Shown: piece after piece, positions 27,536 to 40,027 of the stretch
Position numbering within the stretch: the first letter of the stretch is position 1
Layout: the number at the start of each line of letters is the position of its first letter
Assembly: GCA_003285105.1 (NCBI GenBank)
Contig: CP030158.1
Location: 3,454,664 to 3,518,663, forward strand
Reading direction: 5' to 3'
Length of the DNA: 64,000 nt
DNA from: Roseithermus sacchariphilus
GTDB taxonomy: Bacteria > Bacteroidota > Rhodothermia > Rhodothermales > MEBIC09517
Made by a program: the position numbers and the translations under genes
Notes under the pieces: model-generated
The model's input: the letters and a program-made list of their open reading frames with translations, nothing else
Database searches by the model: none
Told to the model about the DNA's origin: nothing

Positions 27536-29389
27536 CGGCTCTTTTCGCAGCACGTACAGCGCCTGTTTATGAGGGAACAGACCGAAGCGCTGTACCTCTA
27601 CGCTTACGGGATGCGTCCCGGCACATCGCCGAATCATCGCCAGCCAGGCCCCCACGGTTCGGTGATGCAGGTACGCTTCCTGGTCACGCATGGCCCCTCC
27701 TGAGCGCACCCGGTTCGCCCAGCGGTCGAGCCGGCGGAGTACCCGACGATCGGTTTCGCTCTCGTAGACGGATTCCCAGATGAGCACGGCGCCGCGCGTG
27801 ACGCGCAGGGCCTCTCGAAGCACGGTTTCCGGTCGTTCGGTGTGATGCAGAACGAACAGCAGCAGGGTCACGTCGAAGGTATCGTCGGCAAACGGCAGGA
27901 CGTGCCCGTCATAGCGGACGTGCGGCAACGCCGTGCGGTTGAGGTCGATCACATCGGCTAGGATCACCTCGGCTCCATGCCGCTCTTGCAGGATCGCTCC
28001 GACGTAGCCTTCCCCTGCCCCGAGATCGAGTACGCGCCGGGATCGGGTCGCCGTCGGACCCGGGAGGTGTCTCCTCAGTCTTTCGTATTTGCGCTGTGCC
28101 CGGTTTGTTTGCAGTCCTTGCAATAACGGATCTTTATACTGGATCCATCCCGCGACCGCACCGCCGCCCCAGCTCAGCCACACGAACAGGCGGTAGAGGG
28201 TATCACCGTCCAGATCCTCCGGGTACAACAGATACGTCCCCACCGAAGCCAGCGCGAGGACGTACCAGCCCCACGGAGGCCGTCGGTACCAGGCCAGCAA
28301 CGGGAGTACCGCCAGCAGATACCACGGATGCACGGTGGTCGCCAGCAGCAGGTAGCCCCCCATCAGGTAGAGCATTGCACGGTGCAGCGGCCAGCGTCGC
28401 TTTCCGTCGAGTGCATACACCACCGGCACCAGCAGCAAAAACAGCAGCCGGAACGCCGGGCCGATCTGCTTGCTCCAGTCCTCCCCCGTCCACCACCACA
28501 TCATCCCCTTGACGGCATAATACGGCCCCGCATTGAATTCGAAATAGCGCACGTAGAGATCCAGCGATTCGGCCAGGTGCGCGGGGACGCGGGGATCCGC
28601 GTACGGAAGCCACACCAGCAGGCTGACGACGCCGGCCGGCCAGACGGACGCCCACCCGAATCGCCGCCACAGCAGGGGCAGCAACAGCACCGGGTAGAGC
28701 TTCACCCACCCCGCCAGCGTGAGGGTCACCGCCGCCGCGACCGGCCGGTGCCGGGCGACGAACCACAGCGCGGCCAGGAGCAACCCCACCATCGCCGCCT
28801 CGGTGTGGGCCTGCCCGGCCACCTCGACGAGCACGAGCGGATGCCAGGCATACAGCAACACGCCGCGCGCCTCGACCAACCGCCCTAGCAGCCACACGCC
28901 CACCAGCTCCAGCAGCACGAACAGCCCTTTGATGACGCAGTAGGCGACCTCCCACCCCATCGGCATGAACCAGCCTCCCACCCGAAACAGCAGCTGCGAA
29001 ACCGGCGGGTAGACGCTGTAAAACGAGGCTGAGTTCAGCCCGTCGTACAGCGGTGACGCCTGAAAGCCAGCCAGAGCGGCTTCGTCAGGCCGGTACAGGT
29101 ACGGGTTGATCCCTTGCGTCTGGATCCAGCCGTCCCAGACGTAGCGAAACGCGTCGTCCGACAGCCCCGGAAGCAGCCAGAAAAAGGCCAGCCGCAGCAG
29201 CACCGCCCCGAGGAGCACATCCCGCAGCCGCAGCGAATGTCGGAACCACAGGACCACGTGCAGGCCTCCGGCAACCAGCGTGGCGACCACGAACAGAGGC
29301 CACCAGGTTCGATCACCGGCCGACACCGCCATGACCCCGACGGCGACCAGATACCCCGCCAGCCATCCGAACGTCGCGCGTGTCGGCAT
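27524..29389 (-). CDS. Polyprenyl-linked glycosyltransferase fused to a SAM methyltransferase
   Basis: 621 residues with two unrelated halves. Residues ~1-400 are a polytopic GT-C-like membrane enzyme: about ten TM helices and a DDAFRYVWDGWIQTQGINPY motif (tandem Asp in the first loop, as in mannosyltransferases of the MptA/MptB and PIG-M type), plus SVYPPVSQL and HPLVLVEVAGQAHTEAA. Residues ~415-621 are a class I methyltransferase: RRVLDLGAGEGYVGAIL (SAM motif I), VILADVIDLNR, PFADDTFDVTLLLFVLHHTERPE, then a catalytic-fold tail. Both halves are complete. Start at ATG 29389 follows AAAGGCGGG. It overlaps miaA by 12 bases at the 3' end. Probably modifies a lipid-linked sugar or glycan; substrate unknown. 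Confidence 0.75.
   Translation of the reverse strand: MPTRATFGWLAGYLVAVGVMAVSAGDRTWWPLFVVATLVAGGLHVVLWFRHSLRLRDVLLGAVLLRLAFFWLLPGLSDDAFRYVWDGWIQTQGINPYLYRPDEAALAGFQASPLYDGLNSASFYSVYPPVSQLLFRVGGWFMPMGWEVAYCVIKGLFVLLELVGVWLLGRLVEARGVLLYAWHPLVLVEVAGQAHTEAAMVGLLLAALWFVARHRPVAAAVTLTLAGWVKLYPVLLLPLLWRRFGWASVWPAGVVSLLVWLPYADPRVPAHLAESLDLYVRYFEFNAGPYYAVKGMMWWWTGEDWSKQIGPAFRLLFLLLVPVVYALDGKRRWPLHRAMLYLMGGYLLLATTVHPWYLLAVLPLLAWYRRPPWGWYVLALASVGTYLLYPEDLDGDTLYRLFVWLSWGGGAVAGWIQYKDPLLQGLQTNRAQRKYERLRRHLPGPTATRSRRVLDLGAGEGYVGAILQERHGAEVILADVIDLNRTALPHVRYDGHVLPFADDTFDVTLLLFVLHHTERPETVLREALRVTRGAVLIWESVYESETDRRVLRRLDRWANRVRSGGAMRDQEAYLHHRTVGAWLAMIRRCAGTHPVSVEVQRFGLFPHKQALYVLRKEPLLQ
27527..27538 (-). repeat. 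Dispersed 12-mer, copy 4 (at the miaA stop)
   Basis: Exact CCGTTATTGCAA on the minus strand. Here the site extends into the palindrome TTATTGCAATAA, which contains the miaA TAA stop and the last codons of the convergent fusion gene. Confidence 0.95.
28118..28129 (-). repeat. Dispersed 12-mer, copy 5 (inside the fusion gene)
   Basis: Exact CCGTTATTGCAA on the minus strand. It is read in frame as P-L-L-Q, in the linker between the glycosyltransferase and methyltransferase halves. Confidence 0.95.
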
Positions 29390-29400
29390 CCCGCCTTTCG

Positions 29401-29835
29401 TCACGCGTCCGGTACCGTCCGGTGGAACACCATACGCACGCACCGCCCCTCGTCCTCGAAATGCACTTCATCGGCCATGGCATGCATCAGAAAAATGCCG
29501 CGGCCGCCTTCGTCCAGCAGATGATCCTGCGCGATGGGGTTTTTGAGCTTCCCCGGGTCGAACCCCGATCCCTCATCGCGGACCCGAAGGTCGATCTGGC
29601 GGTCCATCACCCGGAGGTCCACCTGCACCATCTTGTCCGGATCGGTCTGGTTGCCGTGCTCGATGGCGTTGGTCACCGCCTCGCTCGTCAGCAGCACGAT
29701 ACGGTAGACGGCCTCGTCGTCCACGTACGGCCGAATGAACGCCTCCGTCTCGTCGATCACCTGATCCAGCAGCGTGACGTCACTCGGCAATTCGAGATGG
29801 AGGCGGCGATGGGCGTCACTGACCACTTTTTTCAT
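29401..29835 (-). CDS. RsbW-like anti-sigma factor / histidine-kinase-like ATPase
   Basis: About 144 residues, a stand-alone HATPase_c_2 (GHKL) domain: N box LTSEAVTNAIEHGNQ, G1 box VRDEGSGFDP, G2 box LLDEGGRGIFLMHAMAD. This class (RsbW/SpoIIAB-like serine kinases) binds sigma factors or phosphorylates STAS antagonists; neither partner is in the window. ATG at 29835 (MKKVVSDAH) is chosen over a TTG start at 29880 because it begins the domain. It is 45 bases downstream of the subtilase gene and probably co-transcribed with the fusion gene that follows 11 bases later. Confidence 0.85.
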   Translation of the reverse strand: MKKVVSDAHRRLHLELPSDVTLLDQVIDETEAFIRPYVDDEAVYRIVLLTSEAVTNAIEHGNQTDPDKMVQVDLRVMDRQIDLRVRDEGSGFDPGKLKNPIAQDHLLDEGGRGIFLMHAMADEVHFEDEGRCVRMVFHRTVPDA

Positions 29836-29880
29836 GCGATCGGGCGGACTGAGCCGAAAGAGGATGAGCACCGGGGCCAA

Positions 29881-32800
29881 TTACCGAATCACCGCAACCT
29901 TCCGCAAGACGGCCGCACCGTCCGGGGCTTCCACCCGGACCAGGTAGATCCCCGAGGGCACCGGCTGCCCGGCTTCGTCGCGCAGATCCCACCAGAGGCC
30001 TCCGTTCCCGTCGGACTCGGTCAGGCGGCGGACGAGGACGCCCTGAGCGGAGAGCACCTGCACGCCGGCCTCGGCCGTCAGCCCGGCGACCATGACGCGC
30101 GCGTCGTGCCGGCGCACGTCTACCGGATTGGGATACAGATACACCTGATCGAGGTCGTCCGCCGGCCCGACGAGCAAGGCGGTCTGCCCTTCCGCCGCCA
30201 GCAGCGCCCCGCTGGCCCCGCGCATGTAGGTCACTACGAGCGCCGTCTCGCGCCCCGTCGGGCCGATGGCCAGACCGGCAATCTGCACCTCCACTTCGTC
30301 AGGGCGGCTCGGATCGAACCGAACGGCCGCGACGGTCCCGTCCGGGATGACGCGGTAATGGGCAGGATTCCCGGCCACCGCTGGTTCCAGCGCCTCGCTG
30401 AAACGCAATCGGACCCGATCGAGCCCCAGCACCTCCCACGCGACCAGGTGCAATCGCCGATCCAGGGCATCGGGCACCTCCACGAAGACGGCCTCCTGCC
30501 CGACGGGCGTGCCTTCGCGGTCCTTGAGGCCGGTCCAGCGCAGCGTGTCGGACCCGACCAGCGGCTCGGCGAAGCGCAGGACGACCTCACGCCCCTGGCG
30601 GGCCAACAGCACGGCATCCGGCCGTTGCCCCCGATCGAACCGGAACTGCTCGGGGAGGATCGTCGGGGGCATCGCCTCGCTGAAGCGGAGCCGAACAGAG
30701 GCGGGCCGAAACACGGCCACGTCCTGCACGACGGCCGGAGCGTGGGGCCGCACATACCGGGCGGGCGAGAGCGCCGAGGCCGCGCCACCCTGCCAGCCGC
30801 GCAGCACGTAGCGGCTGAGCACGTCGGTCGAGTCGATGAATGCCTCCCCGGAGACGGTCGCCACCGGATCGAGGGGGCCGCCGTCCTGGCCGCGGAAGAC
30901 GGTCACCGAATCGGCTCCGGGGGTCCAGGCGAGGTACACGCGCCGGGCATCCAGGGCATGAGCCGCCACCCACTGCGGCGGGGGATGCGCGGAAGCACCC
31001 GCCGCCATCGCGAACCGGTGCAGGCGTTCATCGGCCCCGGCCACGACGAGGTGCGGCACGCCCGTTCCATCCCAGTCCGCCGCCACCATCGCCATCGAGC
31101 GGATGCCGGGGTCGGCCGTGTACGCATACCGATCACGGCGCCGCCATCCATCCTCCCAGGCAACCATGTAGAGCGCCGGCGGATGCGCCAGCACCAGCTC
31201 GTCCCGCCCGTCGCCGTCGAAGTCGGCCGTCGTCAGGGAGCCGTGGCGAGAAACGTGCCCCCAGACGGTCAGCGAATCGACCAGAACCAGGGTATCGTCG
31301 CCGATGGCATCCCAGACGTAGTAGCGGCCGACCGGGGGTTCCAGGACACCATCGCGCGTGGGCTGCGTCCAGGGCTGCGTGTACGTCACGAACTCCGAGA
31401 GGCCGTCGCCGTCGAAATCGCCAGAGGCCAGGCGACTGCCGGCATTGTAGCGATCGGTTTCGTGGGTCCAGACGACGGCGTAGGCATCGTTGCCGGTGGC
31501 TTCGTACAGGATCCAGTCGCCGTCGCTGTCGCCCACGAGCAGGTTGAGCCGCCCATCACCGTCGGGATCCCCGATGAGCGCTTCGGGCTCCTGGAACTCG
31601 TTGCGGTCGATCTCCCCGGTGCCGACGCCCGTCGGGTTGTCCAGCCGGACGACGTCGGCATACGAGGTGCCGTCGTACTCCAGCACCCGCCATGCCCGGG
31701 TGTTGTGGACCAGCACCTCGCCGCGGCCGTCCTGATCCAGGTCGGTGAGCCGGGCGGCGAAGGCGGATCGTTCGTTGAAGGGATCGGCGAGCCCCGTGGT
31801 GTCGAGGAACGCTTCGCGCCAGGGAAACGCGTCGGGATCGGGTTGTTCGAGCAGCAACGTGGCGCCAACGACCTGCGTGAGCAGCTCGAGCAAGCCGTCG
31901 CCGTCGGAGTCGCCGGCATCGCGGGGGATGACGTTGGCCACGAGCCGCTGAGCCGGCCGGAAGCGGCTGCCGTCCCATTCGTAGGTCGCCAGCGTGTCGC
32001 CGATCCAGCCGTCCTGGTAGCGGTTGAGCGTCAGCTCCAGGAGGCCGTCCCGGTCGAAGTCCGTGGCACGGGGCAACAGGAAGCCGTGGGGCACGTCGAG
32101 CGGGGTCCGCGTCATCCAGCCCGCGTGGAAGGCCGTCGGCGGGATGAACACCTCTCGCTCCAGGTCGGTCGTCAGCCCGGCGGCGCTGGTGACGACGAGC
32201 CGGACGCGGGCCGTTCCCCCGCGGCGGGTGGGATCGACCCAGTAGGCCCCGAGCCGCCGCGAGCGACGGTCGGAGGCGGCCGTGTAGGTCTGCCCGCCCA
32301 GCGTCACCTCCATCCGCAGCAAGGCGAGGTCGTCCACCGCCACGTCGGCGATGAGGCCATAGGCATCGGCGATGAGGCCGGCGTCGAGGATACGCACCTC
32401 GACGTGCGGGGGCGTGCGGTCCAGAAACACGCGATGCCGCGCCTCGACGGCCCGACCGCTACGCAGCCGGGTGGACAGCCGCAGCAGGTACGTGCCCTCG
32501 GCGTAGTCGTCGGTGTGCCAGAGCGCCAGGGTATCGGCCAGCACCTGCCGCTCCAGCACCTCACCGAGCGGCTCCCACACCGGCTCCTCACCCGGCACCT
32601 CCGGGGCGATGAAAACCTGCGCCGAGCGGAAGCCGGCATCCAGCGCGGTGCCGACGACGGCCACGACCCCACCGGATACGCCCGCCTCGTGCGCCGGCGC
32701 GAGCAACTCGGTGCGGCCGGGCAGCACCCGTTGCACCGCGGCCGCCACGTCCAGCCGACCCGCGGCCGTGCGGTGGTCCCATCCGGGGAGATCGAGGTCA

Positions 32801-34110
32801 GCGGCGGTGCCGGTGAGGATGCTGCGGACGGACGCCGGGCTGAGGTCGGGCTGGATGGTTTTCAGGAGCGCCGCGGCGGCCGCCACCATCGGAGCCGCCA
32901 TCGACGAACCACTCCGGCGGCCATAAAGCAGGGCGGGCGCCTCGGCCGGAGGGAGCAGCGTGGTGTAGATCGCCGTCCCCGGCGCCCCCAGGTCGATGCC
33001 GACGCCGTAGGTCCCTCGCCCGGCGATGCCCGTGCCCTCGGCATTCAACCAGGCCGTAGAGATGACCTCGGGGTAGTCGGACGGATAATGCGGGCGATCC
33101 CCGCCGACGTTCCCGGCCGAGGCCACCACCACGGTGCCCTGCTCGACGGCGTAGCGGATGCTCTCGTGCATCAGCGGCGAGTAGTAGACGTCCCCGAAGG
33201 ACAGGTTCAAGACGTCCAGCCCCAGTTGCGCGGCGTAGACGATGGCCGCCGCTACGTCGTCGTCCTCCGCGAGCCCGTCCGCCCCGAAGGCGCGCAGCGG
33301 GACGATCCGGCAGCCCGGGGCCACCCCCGCCCCGCCGACGCCGTTGTCTCGGGCCGCGGCCAGCACCCCCGCTACGATCGTCCCGTGCCCGCGCCCACCG
33401 CCCGGAGCCGGATCATCCGACGGGTCGGGGTCCGGGCCGGTGTAATCCCCCGGCTCCACCGCGGCCGTCCGATCCACGAAATCATACCCGCGGAGGTCGT
33501 CCACGTAGCCGTTCCCGTCGTCGTCGAGGCCGTTGAGGTCTTCGGGGTCGAAGCGGCCGTTGCCGTTGAGGTCCTCGCCGGGATGGATCCATAGCTGCGA
33601 GGCCAGATCCGGATGATCGAGGAAGACGCCGGTATCGACCAGCCCGATCCGCACCTCCGGCCGCCCGGTCGTAATGGCCCAGGCTTCCGGCACCCGGATC
33701 ACTGCGAAGTGATCGAGGCTGTCCAGATGCGGATCAGGGGCGGCGGACGGAACGAGCGCGTCCAGGCGGTAGCGGTGGTTATACTGCGCGTAGGCGACCT
33801 CGGGTACGGCGGTCCAGCGCGCCAGCACCTCCCGCGCCGTGGTGGAGTCGGGCAGGGTGAGGCGATAGACGTGCATCGTCCAGTCGGGCCGCGGAGTGGC
33901 GCCGGACCGGTTGGCGAACAGCGGTTGCACCGCCGAGACGCCGTCGGCCAGGCCGGGCCGCGCGGCGGCCAGCGTCGCCGGACCGCCCTGCAGGGCCGTG
34001 TTCAGCCCGGCCTCCTCGTGCAAGCGCACGATCACGTCTACCTGCGCCCGCGCGGTGTGGGACAGACACGCCGCGGTCAGCAACGAAAGCCATTTGCAAT
34101 AACGGATCAT
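29881..34110 (-). CDS. Large secreted subtilase with FG-GAP/VCBS repeats and T9SS sorting domain
   Basis: 1409 residues. Signal peptide MIRYCKWLSLLTAACLSHTARAQ (residues 1-23) and a propeptide, then an S8 peptidase domain with catalytic Asp ~159 (IGLVDTGVFLDH), His ~242 (GRGHGTIVAG) and Ser ~403 (SGSSMAAPMVAAAAALL). The centre has at least six calcium-binding FG-GAP/VCBS-like repeats (DSDGDGLLELL, DLDQDGRGEVLV, DPDGDGRLNLLVG, DFDGDGLSEF, DFDGDGRDELVL). The C-terminal ~85 residues (YLYPNPVDVR, SGIYLVRVEAPDG, VLRKVAVIR) fit the type A sorting domain of the type IX secretion system. This predicts export to the surface or medium. Its ATG overlaps the GT4 stop (ATGA). Confidence 0.9.
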   Translation of the reverse strand: MIRYCKWLSLLTAACLSHTARAQVDVIVRLHEEAGLNTALQGGPATLAAARPGLADGVSAVQPLFANRSGATPRPDWTMHVYRLTLPDSTTAREVLARWTAVPEVAYAQYNHRYRLDALVPSAAPDPHLDSLDHFAVIRVPEAWAITTGRPEVRIGLVDTGVFLDHPDLASQLWIHPGEDLNGNGRFDPEDLNGLDDDGNGYVDDLRGYDFVDRTAAVEPGDYTGPDPDPSDDPAPGGGRGHGTIVAGVLAAARDNGVGGAGVAPGCRIVPLRAFGADGLAEDDDVAAAIVYAAQLGLDVLNLSFGDVYYSPLMHESIRYAVEQGTVVVASAGNVGGDRPHYPSDYPEVISTAWLNAEGTGIAGRGTYGVGIDLGAPGTAIYTTLLPPAEAPALLYGRRSGSSMAAPMVAAAAALLKTIQPDLSPASVRSILTGTAADLDLPGWDHRTAAGRLDVAAAVQRVLPGRTELLAPAHEAGVSGGVVAVVGTALDAGFRSAQVFIAPEVPGEEPVWEPLGEVLERQVLADTLALWHTDDYAEGTYLLRLSTRLRSGRAVEARHRVFLDRTPPHVEVRILDAGLIADAYGLIADVAVDDLALLRMEVTLGGQTYTAASDRRSRRLGAYWVDPTRRGGTARVRLVVTSAAGLTTDLEREVFIPPTAFHAGWMTRTPLDVPHGFLLPRATDFDRDGLLELTLNRYQDGWIGDTLATYEWDGSRFRPAQRLVANVIPRDAGDSDGDGLLELLTQVVGATLLLEQPDPDAFPWREAFLDTTGLADPFNERSAFAARLTDLDQDGRGEVLVHNTRAWRVLEYDGTSYADVVRLDNPTGVGTGEIDRNEFQEPEALIGDPDGDGRLNLLVGDSDGDWILYEATGNDAYAVVWTHETDRYNAGSRLASGDFDGDGLSEFVTYTQPWTQPTRDGVLEPPVGRYYVWDAIGDDTLVLVDSLTVWGHVSRHGSLTTADFDGDGRDELVLAHPPALYMVAWEDGWRRRDRYAYTADPGIRSMAMVAADWDGTGVPHLVVAGADERLHRFAMAAGASAHPPPQWVAAHALDARRVYLAWTPGADSVTVFRGQDGGPLDPVATVSGEAFIDSTDVLSRYVLRGWQGGAASALSPARYVRPHAPAVVQDVAVFRPASVRLRFSEAMPPTILPEQFRFDRGQRPDAVLLARQGREVVLRFAEPLVGSDTLRWTGLKDREGTPVGQEAVFVEVPDALDRRLHLVAWEVLGLDRVRLRFSEALEPAVAGNPAHYRVIPDGTVAAVRFDPSRPDEVEVQIAGLAIGPTGRETALVVTYMRGASGALLAAEGQTALLVGPADDLDQVYLYPNPVDVRRHDARVMVAGLTAEAGVQVLSAQGVLVRRLTESDGNGGLWWDLRDEAGQPVPSGIYLVRVEAPDGAAVLRKVAVIR
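34094..34105 (-). repeat. Dispersed 12-mer, copy 6 (codons 2-6 of the subtilase)
   Basis: Exact CCGTTATTGCAA on the minus strand, five bases inside the gene. It is read as (I)-R-Y-C-K, the third possible reading frame of the motif. Confidence 0.95.
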
Positions 34111-35393
34111 TCGTCCTCCACGCACGCCTCCAGCACCTGCGCCAGCCCCCCGGCCAGCCGCCGCCGGTCGTAGCGGACGACGGCGTCCTCCACCGGCTCC
34201 GGCAAGCGCCCGGCCTCCCAGGCCGCCACGACCTCTGCCAGCACCGCCGCGATGGCACCCTCGTCATCCGGCGGCGCGATCCACCCGGCTCCGTACGCCC
34301 GCACCGTCCGCGCCGCCTCCCCCTCCGGCACCAGCGCCAGAATGGGTTTGCGCGCGCCGACGTACTCGTACAACTTGCTCGTTGAGATCCCCTCCGCCCC
34401 CGGCCGCCGCCCGATCGTCATCCAGAGCACGTCGGCCGCCTGCAGGTGCGCGATCACCTCCGCGTGAGGGCGATAGCCTTCCCAGCGGATCACCGCCTCC
34501 AGCCCGAGGCGCTCCGCGAGCCGACGCGAAGCCTCCGGCACCAGCCCGACAAACGTCAGCCGGATGCGGTCGCGCAGCACGGGCCGTTCGGCCAGCAACC
34601 GGGCCCACGCCCGCAGGAAGAAGTCCGGGGTCTGCACGTCGTAAAACACGCCGCTGTGGACGAAGTGCAGCACGTCCCGTTGCGCGGGAGCGGAGGATGG
34701 CGCCGCCGCGAAGTCCGCCGGATCGTAGCCCTGCGGCAGCACCAGCACGTCCTCGTCCCGGATCGCACCGCGGTTCCGCCGGGCCAGGGCGTCGCGGATG
34801 TGGGGATTGATAGCCAGCACGCGCCGGCTGGTCTGCATGACCCATCGCTCCAGGCGCCGGTGTGCGGCGCGGTGCCACGGCGTCGGGTAGACGTGGCGCG
34901 GGTTGCCCACCCAGTCGTCCCGGAAATCCGTCACGAGGGGCCGACCGAACCGGCGGCTGAGCAGCGCGGCGACCAGGTGTGCGGTATACGGCGGGGCGCT
35001 CGAAAAGACGGCATCGAACCCGTGTTCCCGCCCCAGCGCCCGGCCCCGGCTCCAGGCGAACGGGAGCCACCCGAGCTTGTTATCCGGCACGAACAGCCAC
35101 TGGCTGAGGGTGGCCAGCCTCCGGCGGGCAGGCTCGCGCGGGAGCGACACGGTCGCCCGTCGCCCGAACAGCTGCGTCGGATCCAGCGAGGCGGTGCGGT
35201 GGATGGGTACCCCGGCGGCCTCCACCTCGGCCAGCAGCGACGGATCGAAGGCGAAATAGCCGCCGGGCTCGACGGTGAGGACGGTGGGGGCCCAGCCGAA
35301 CTCGGGCAGATACCGCACGAACTTCGCCGTGCGCTGGACGCCGCTCAGGCCCATCGGGGGGAAATAGTAGGCAACGACCAGAACACGCCGCAT
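34107..35393 (-). CDS. GT4-family glycosyltransferase
   Basis: 428 residues, GT-B fold. The N-terminal domain begins VLVVAYYFPPMGLSGVQRTAKF, typical of GT4 enzymes acting on polysaccharide or lipopolysaccharide precursors. The C-terminal donor domain has VEPEASRRLAERLG-like and HLQAADVLWMTIGRRPGAEGISTSKLYEYVGARKPILAL, the ExxxxxxxE region. Inverting or retaining specificity and the donor are not assigned. It lies between the M24 peptidase and the subtilase. Its TGA overlaps the subtilase ATG, so the protease and glycosyltransferase are translated together, possibly for surface glycan or glycoprotein assembly. Confidence 0.87.
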   Translation of the reverse strand: MRRVLVVAYYFPPMGLSGVQRTAKFVRYLPEFGWAPTVLTVEPGGYFAFDPSLLAEVEAAGVPIHRTASLDPTQLFGRRATVSLPREPARRRLATLSQWLFVPDNKLGWLPFAWSRGRALGREHGFDAVFSSAPPYTAHLVAALLSRRFGRPLVTDFRDDWVGNPRHVYPTPWHRAAHRRLERWVMQTSRRVLAINPHIRDALARRNRGAIRDEDVLVLPQGYDPADFAAAPSSAPAQRDVLHFVHSGVFYDVQTPDFFLRAWARLLAERPVLRDRIRLTFVGLVPEASRRLAERLGLEAVIRWEGYRPHAEVIAHLQAADVLWMTIGRRPGAEGISTSKLYEYVGARKPILALVPEGEAARTVRAYGAGWIAPPDDEGAIAAVLAEVVAAWEAGRLPEPVEDAVVRYDRRRLAGGLAQVLEACVEDE

Positions 35394-35435
35394 CGGACCT
35401 GGGAAGGCTGTCGCGGAGGAAAGGAGCGGCGATGC

Positions 35436-36503
35436 TCAGAGCACGAGCAGGTCTTTGGGAGACGCCGTGAGGTTCTCGTGTCCCTCGTCCCGCAGCACGA
35501 TAATGTCTTCGATCCGCACGCCGAAGCGCTCCGGCAGGTAGATACCCGGCTCGATCGTCACGGTCGCGCCGGCGGGCAGGACGTCGTCGACGTGGTAGGA
35601 GAGCCGGGGCCATTCGTGGATCTGGAGGCCGACGCCGTGCCCGAGGCCGTGCGAGAAGTACTCCCCGTAGCCGCCGGCTTCGATGCGGTCCCGCGCCACG
35701 GCATCGAGGGCGCGGGACGAGATCCCGGCCCGGGTGGCTTCGATCGCCGCTTCCTGTGCCTGACGCACCAGCGCGTAGACCGCCCGCGCCTCCTCGCCCG
35801 GCTCCCCGATCGCCACGGTGCGCGTCATGTCCGAGGCATAGCCGTCGACGAAGCAGCCGAAGTCCAGCACCACCATCTCCCCGGCGGCCAGGCGCCGATC
35901 GCTCGGGCGGGCGTGGGGCAGCGCCCCGTTGGGGCCGGAGGCCACGATGGGATCGAAGGACATCTTCTCGGCCCCGCGTTGCAGGTGCTGATACACGATC
36001 TCGGCGGCCACCTCCTGCTCGGTCATCCCCGGCCGCAGGACCGCCAGCAGATGCTCGAAGACGGCGTCCGTCACGGCCTGTGCCCGGCGGATTCGGGCCA
36101 CCTCGTCGGCCTCCTTCCTCCCGACCAGCCGCTGCAGCAACCCCGCCACGGGCACCCACTCGACGGCGGGGAAGCGCTCCTGCCAGTCCCTCCACTGCGC
36201 CACGGTGGTGTGGTCGGCCTGGAAGGCGACGCGACGCACCCCGTCCAGAAACGCCCCCTCGGCCACATGACGCAGGATCTCGTAGCCGGGAATGTGCACC
36301 TCGGCCCCACGCACCTGACGGCGTGCCTGCACGGCATACCGGCCGTCGGAAAAAAAGTCGGCGCGGTCATGCTGAACGATCAGGAGGCCGTTGGAGCCGG
36401 TGAATCCACAGGCCCAGCGGATGTCTGGCAGGAACGTCAGCAGGATGGCCTGTACGTCGTGTTCCTGCAGCAGAGGGCGGATCCGCCCGATGCGATCAGT
36501 CAT
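35436..36503 (-). CDS. M24 family Xaa-Pro aminopeptidase / dipeptidase
   Basis: 355 residues. N-terminal creatinase-like domain (~1-130), then the pita-bread catalytic domain with metal ligands in order: VVLDFGCFVDGYASDMTRT (two Asp), HGLGHGVGLQIHEW (His), ATVTIEPGIYLP (Glu) and FGVRIEDIIVL (Glu). It cleaves the bond after N-terminal Xaa-Pro or dipeptides containing Pro. Complete, usual length for PepQ/YpdF-type enzymes. 45 bases after guaB on the same strand. Confidence 0.92.
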   Translation of the reverse strand: MTDRIGRIRPLLQEHDVQAILLTFLPDIRWACGFTGSNGLLIVQHDRADFFSDGRYAVQARRQVRGAEVHIPGYEILRHVAEGAFLDGVRRVAFQADHTTVAQWRDWQERFPAVEWVPVAGLLQRLVGRKEADEVARIRRAQAVTDAVFEHLLAVLRPGMTEQEVAAEIVYQHLQRGAEKMSFDPIVASGPNGALPHARPSDRRLAAGEMVVLDFGCFVDGYASDMTRTVAIGEPGEEARAVYALVRQAQEAAIEATRAGISSRALDAVARDRIEAGGYGEYFSHGLGHGVGLQIHEWPRLSYHVDDVLPAGATVTIEPGIYLPERFGVRIEDIIVLRDEGHENLTASPKDLLVL

Positions 36504-36548
36504 GGCGTCCCGTGCGGTTGAAGGGGCCGTGGAGGATGGGGCGCGGCG

Positions 36549-40023
<3,475 letters not shown>

Positions 40024-40027
<4 letters not shown>

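Noticed and set aside
29380-33594. Very long plus-strand ORF (1404 codons) opposite the subtilase
   Set aside because: Antisense shadow of the real gene, made possible by GC-rich codon bias; no motifs, and the opposite strand has an intact signal peptide, catalytic triad and sorting domain.
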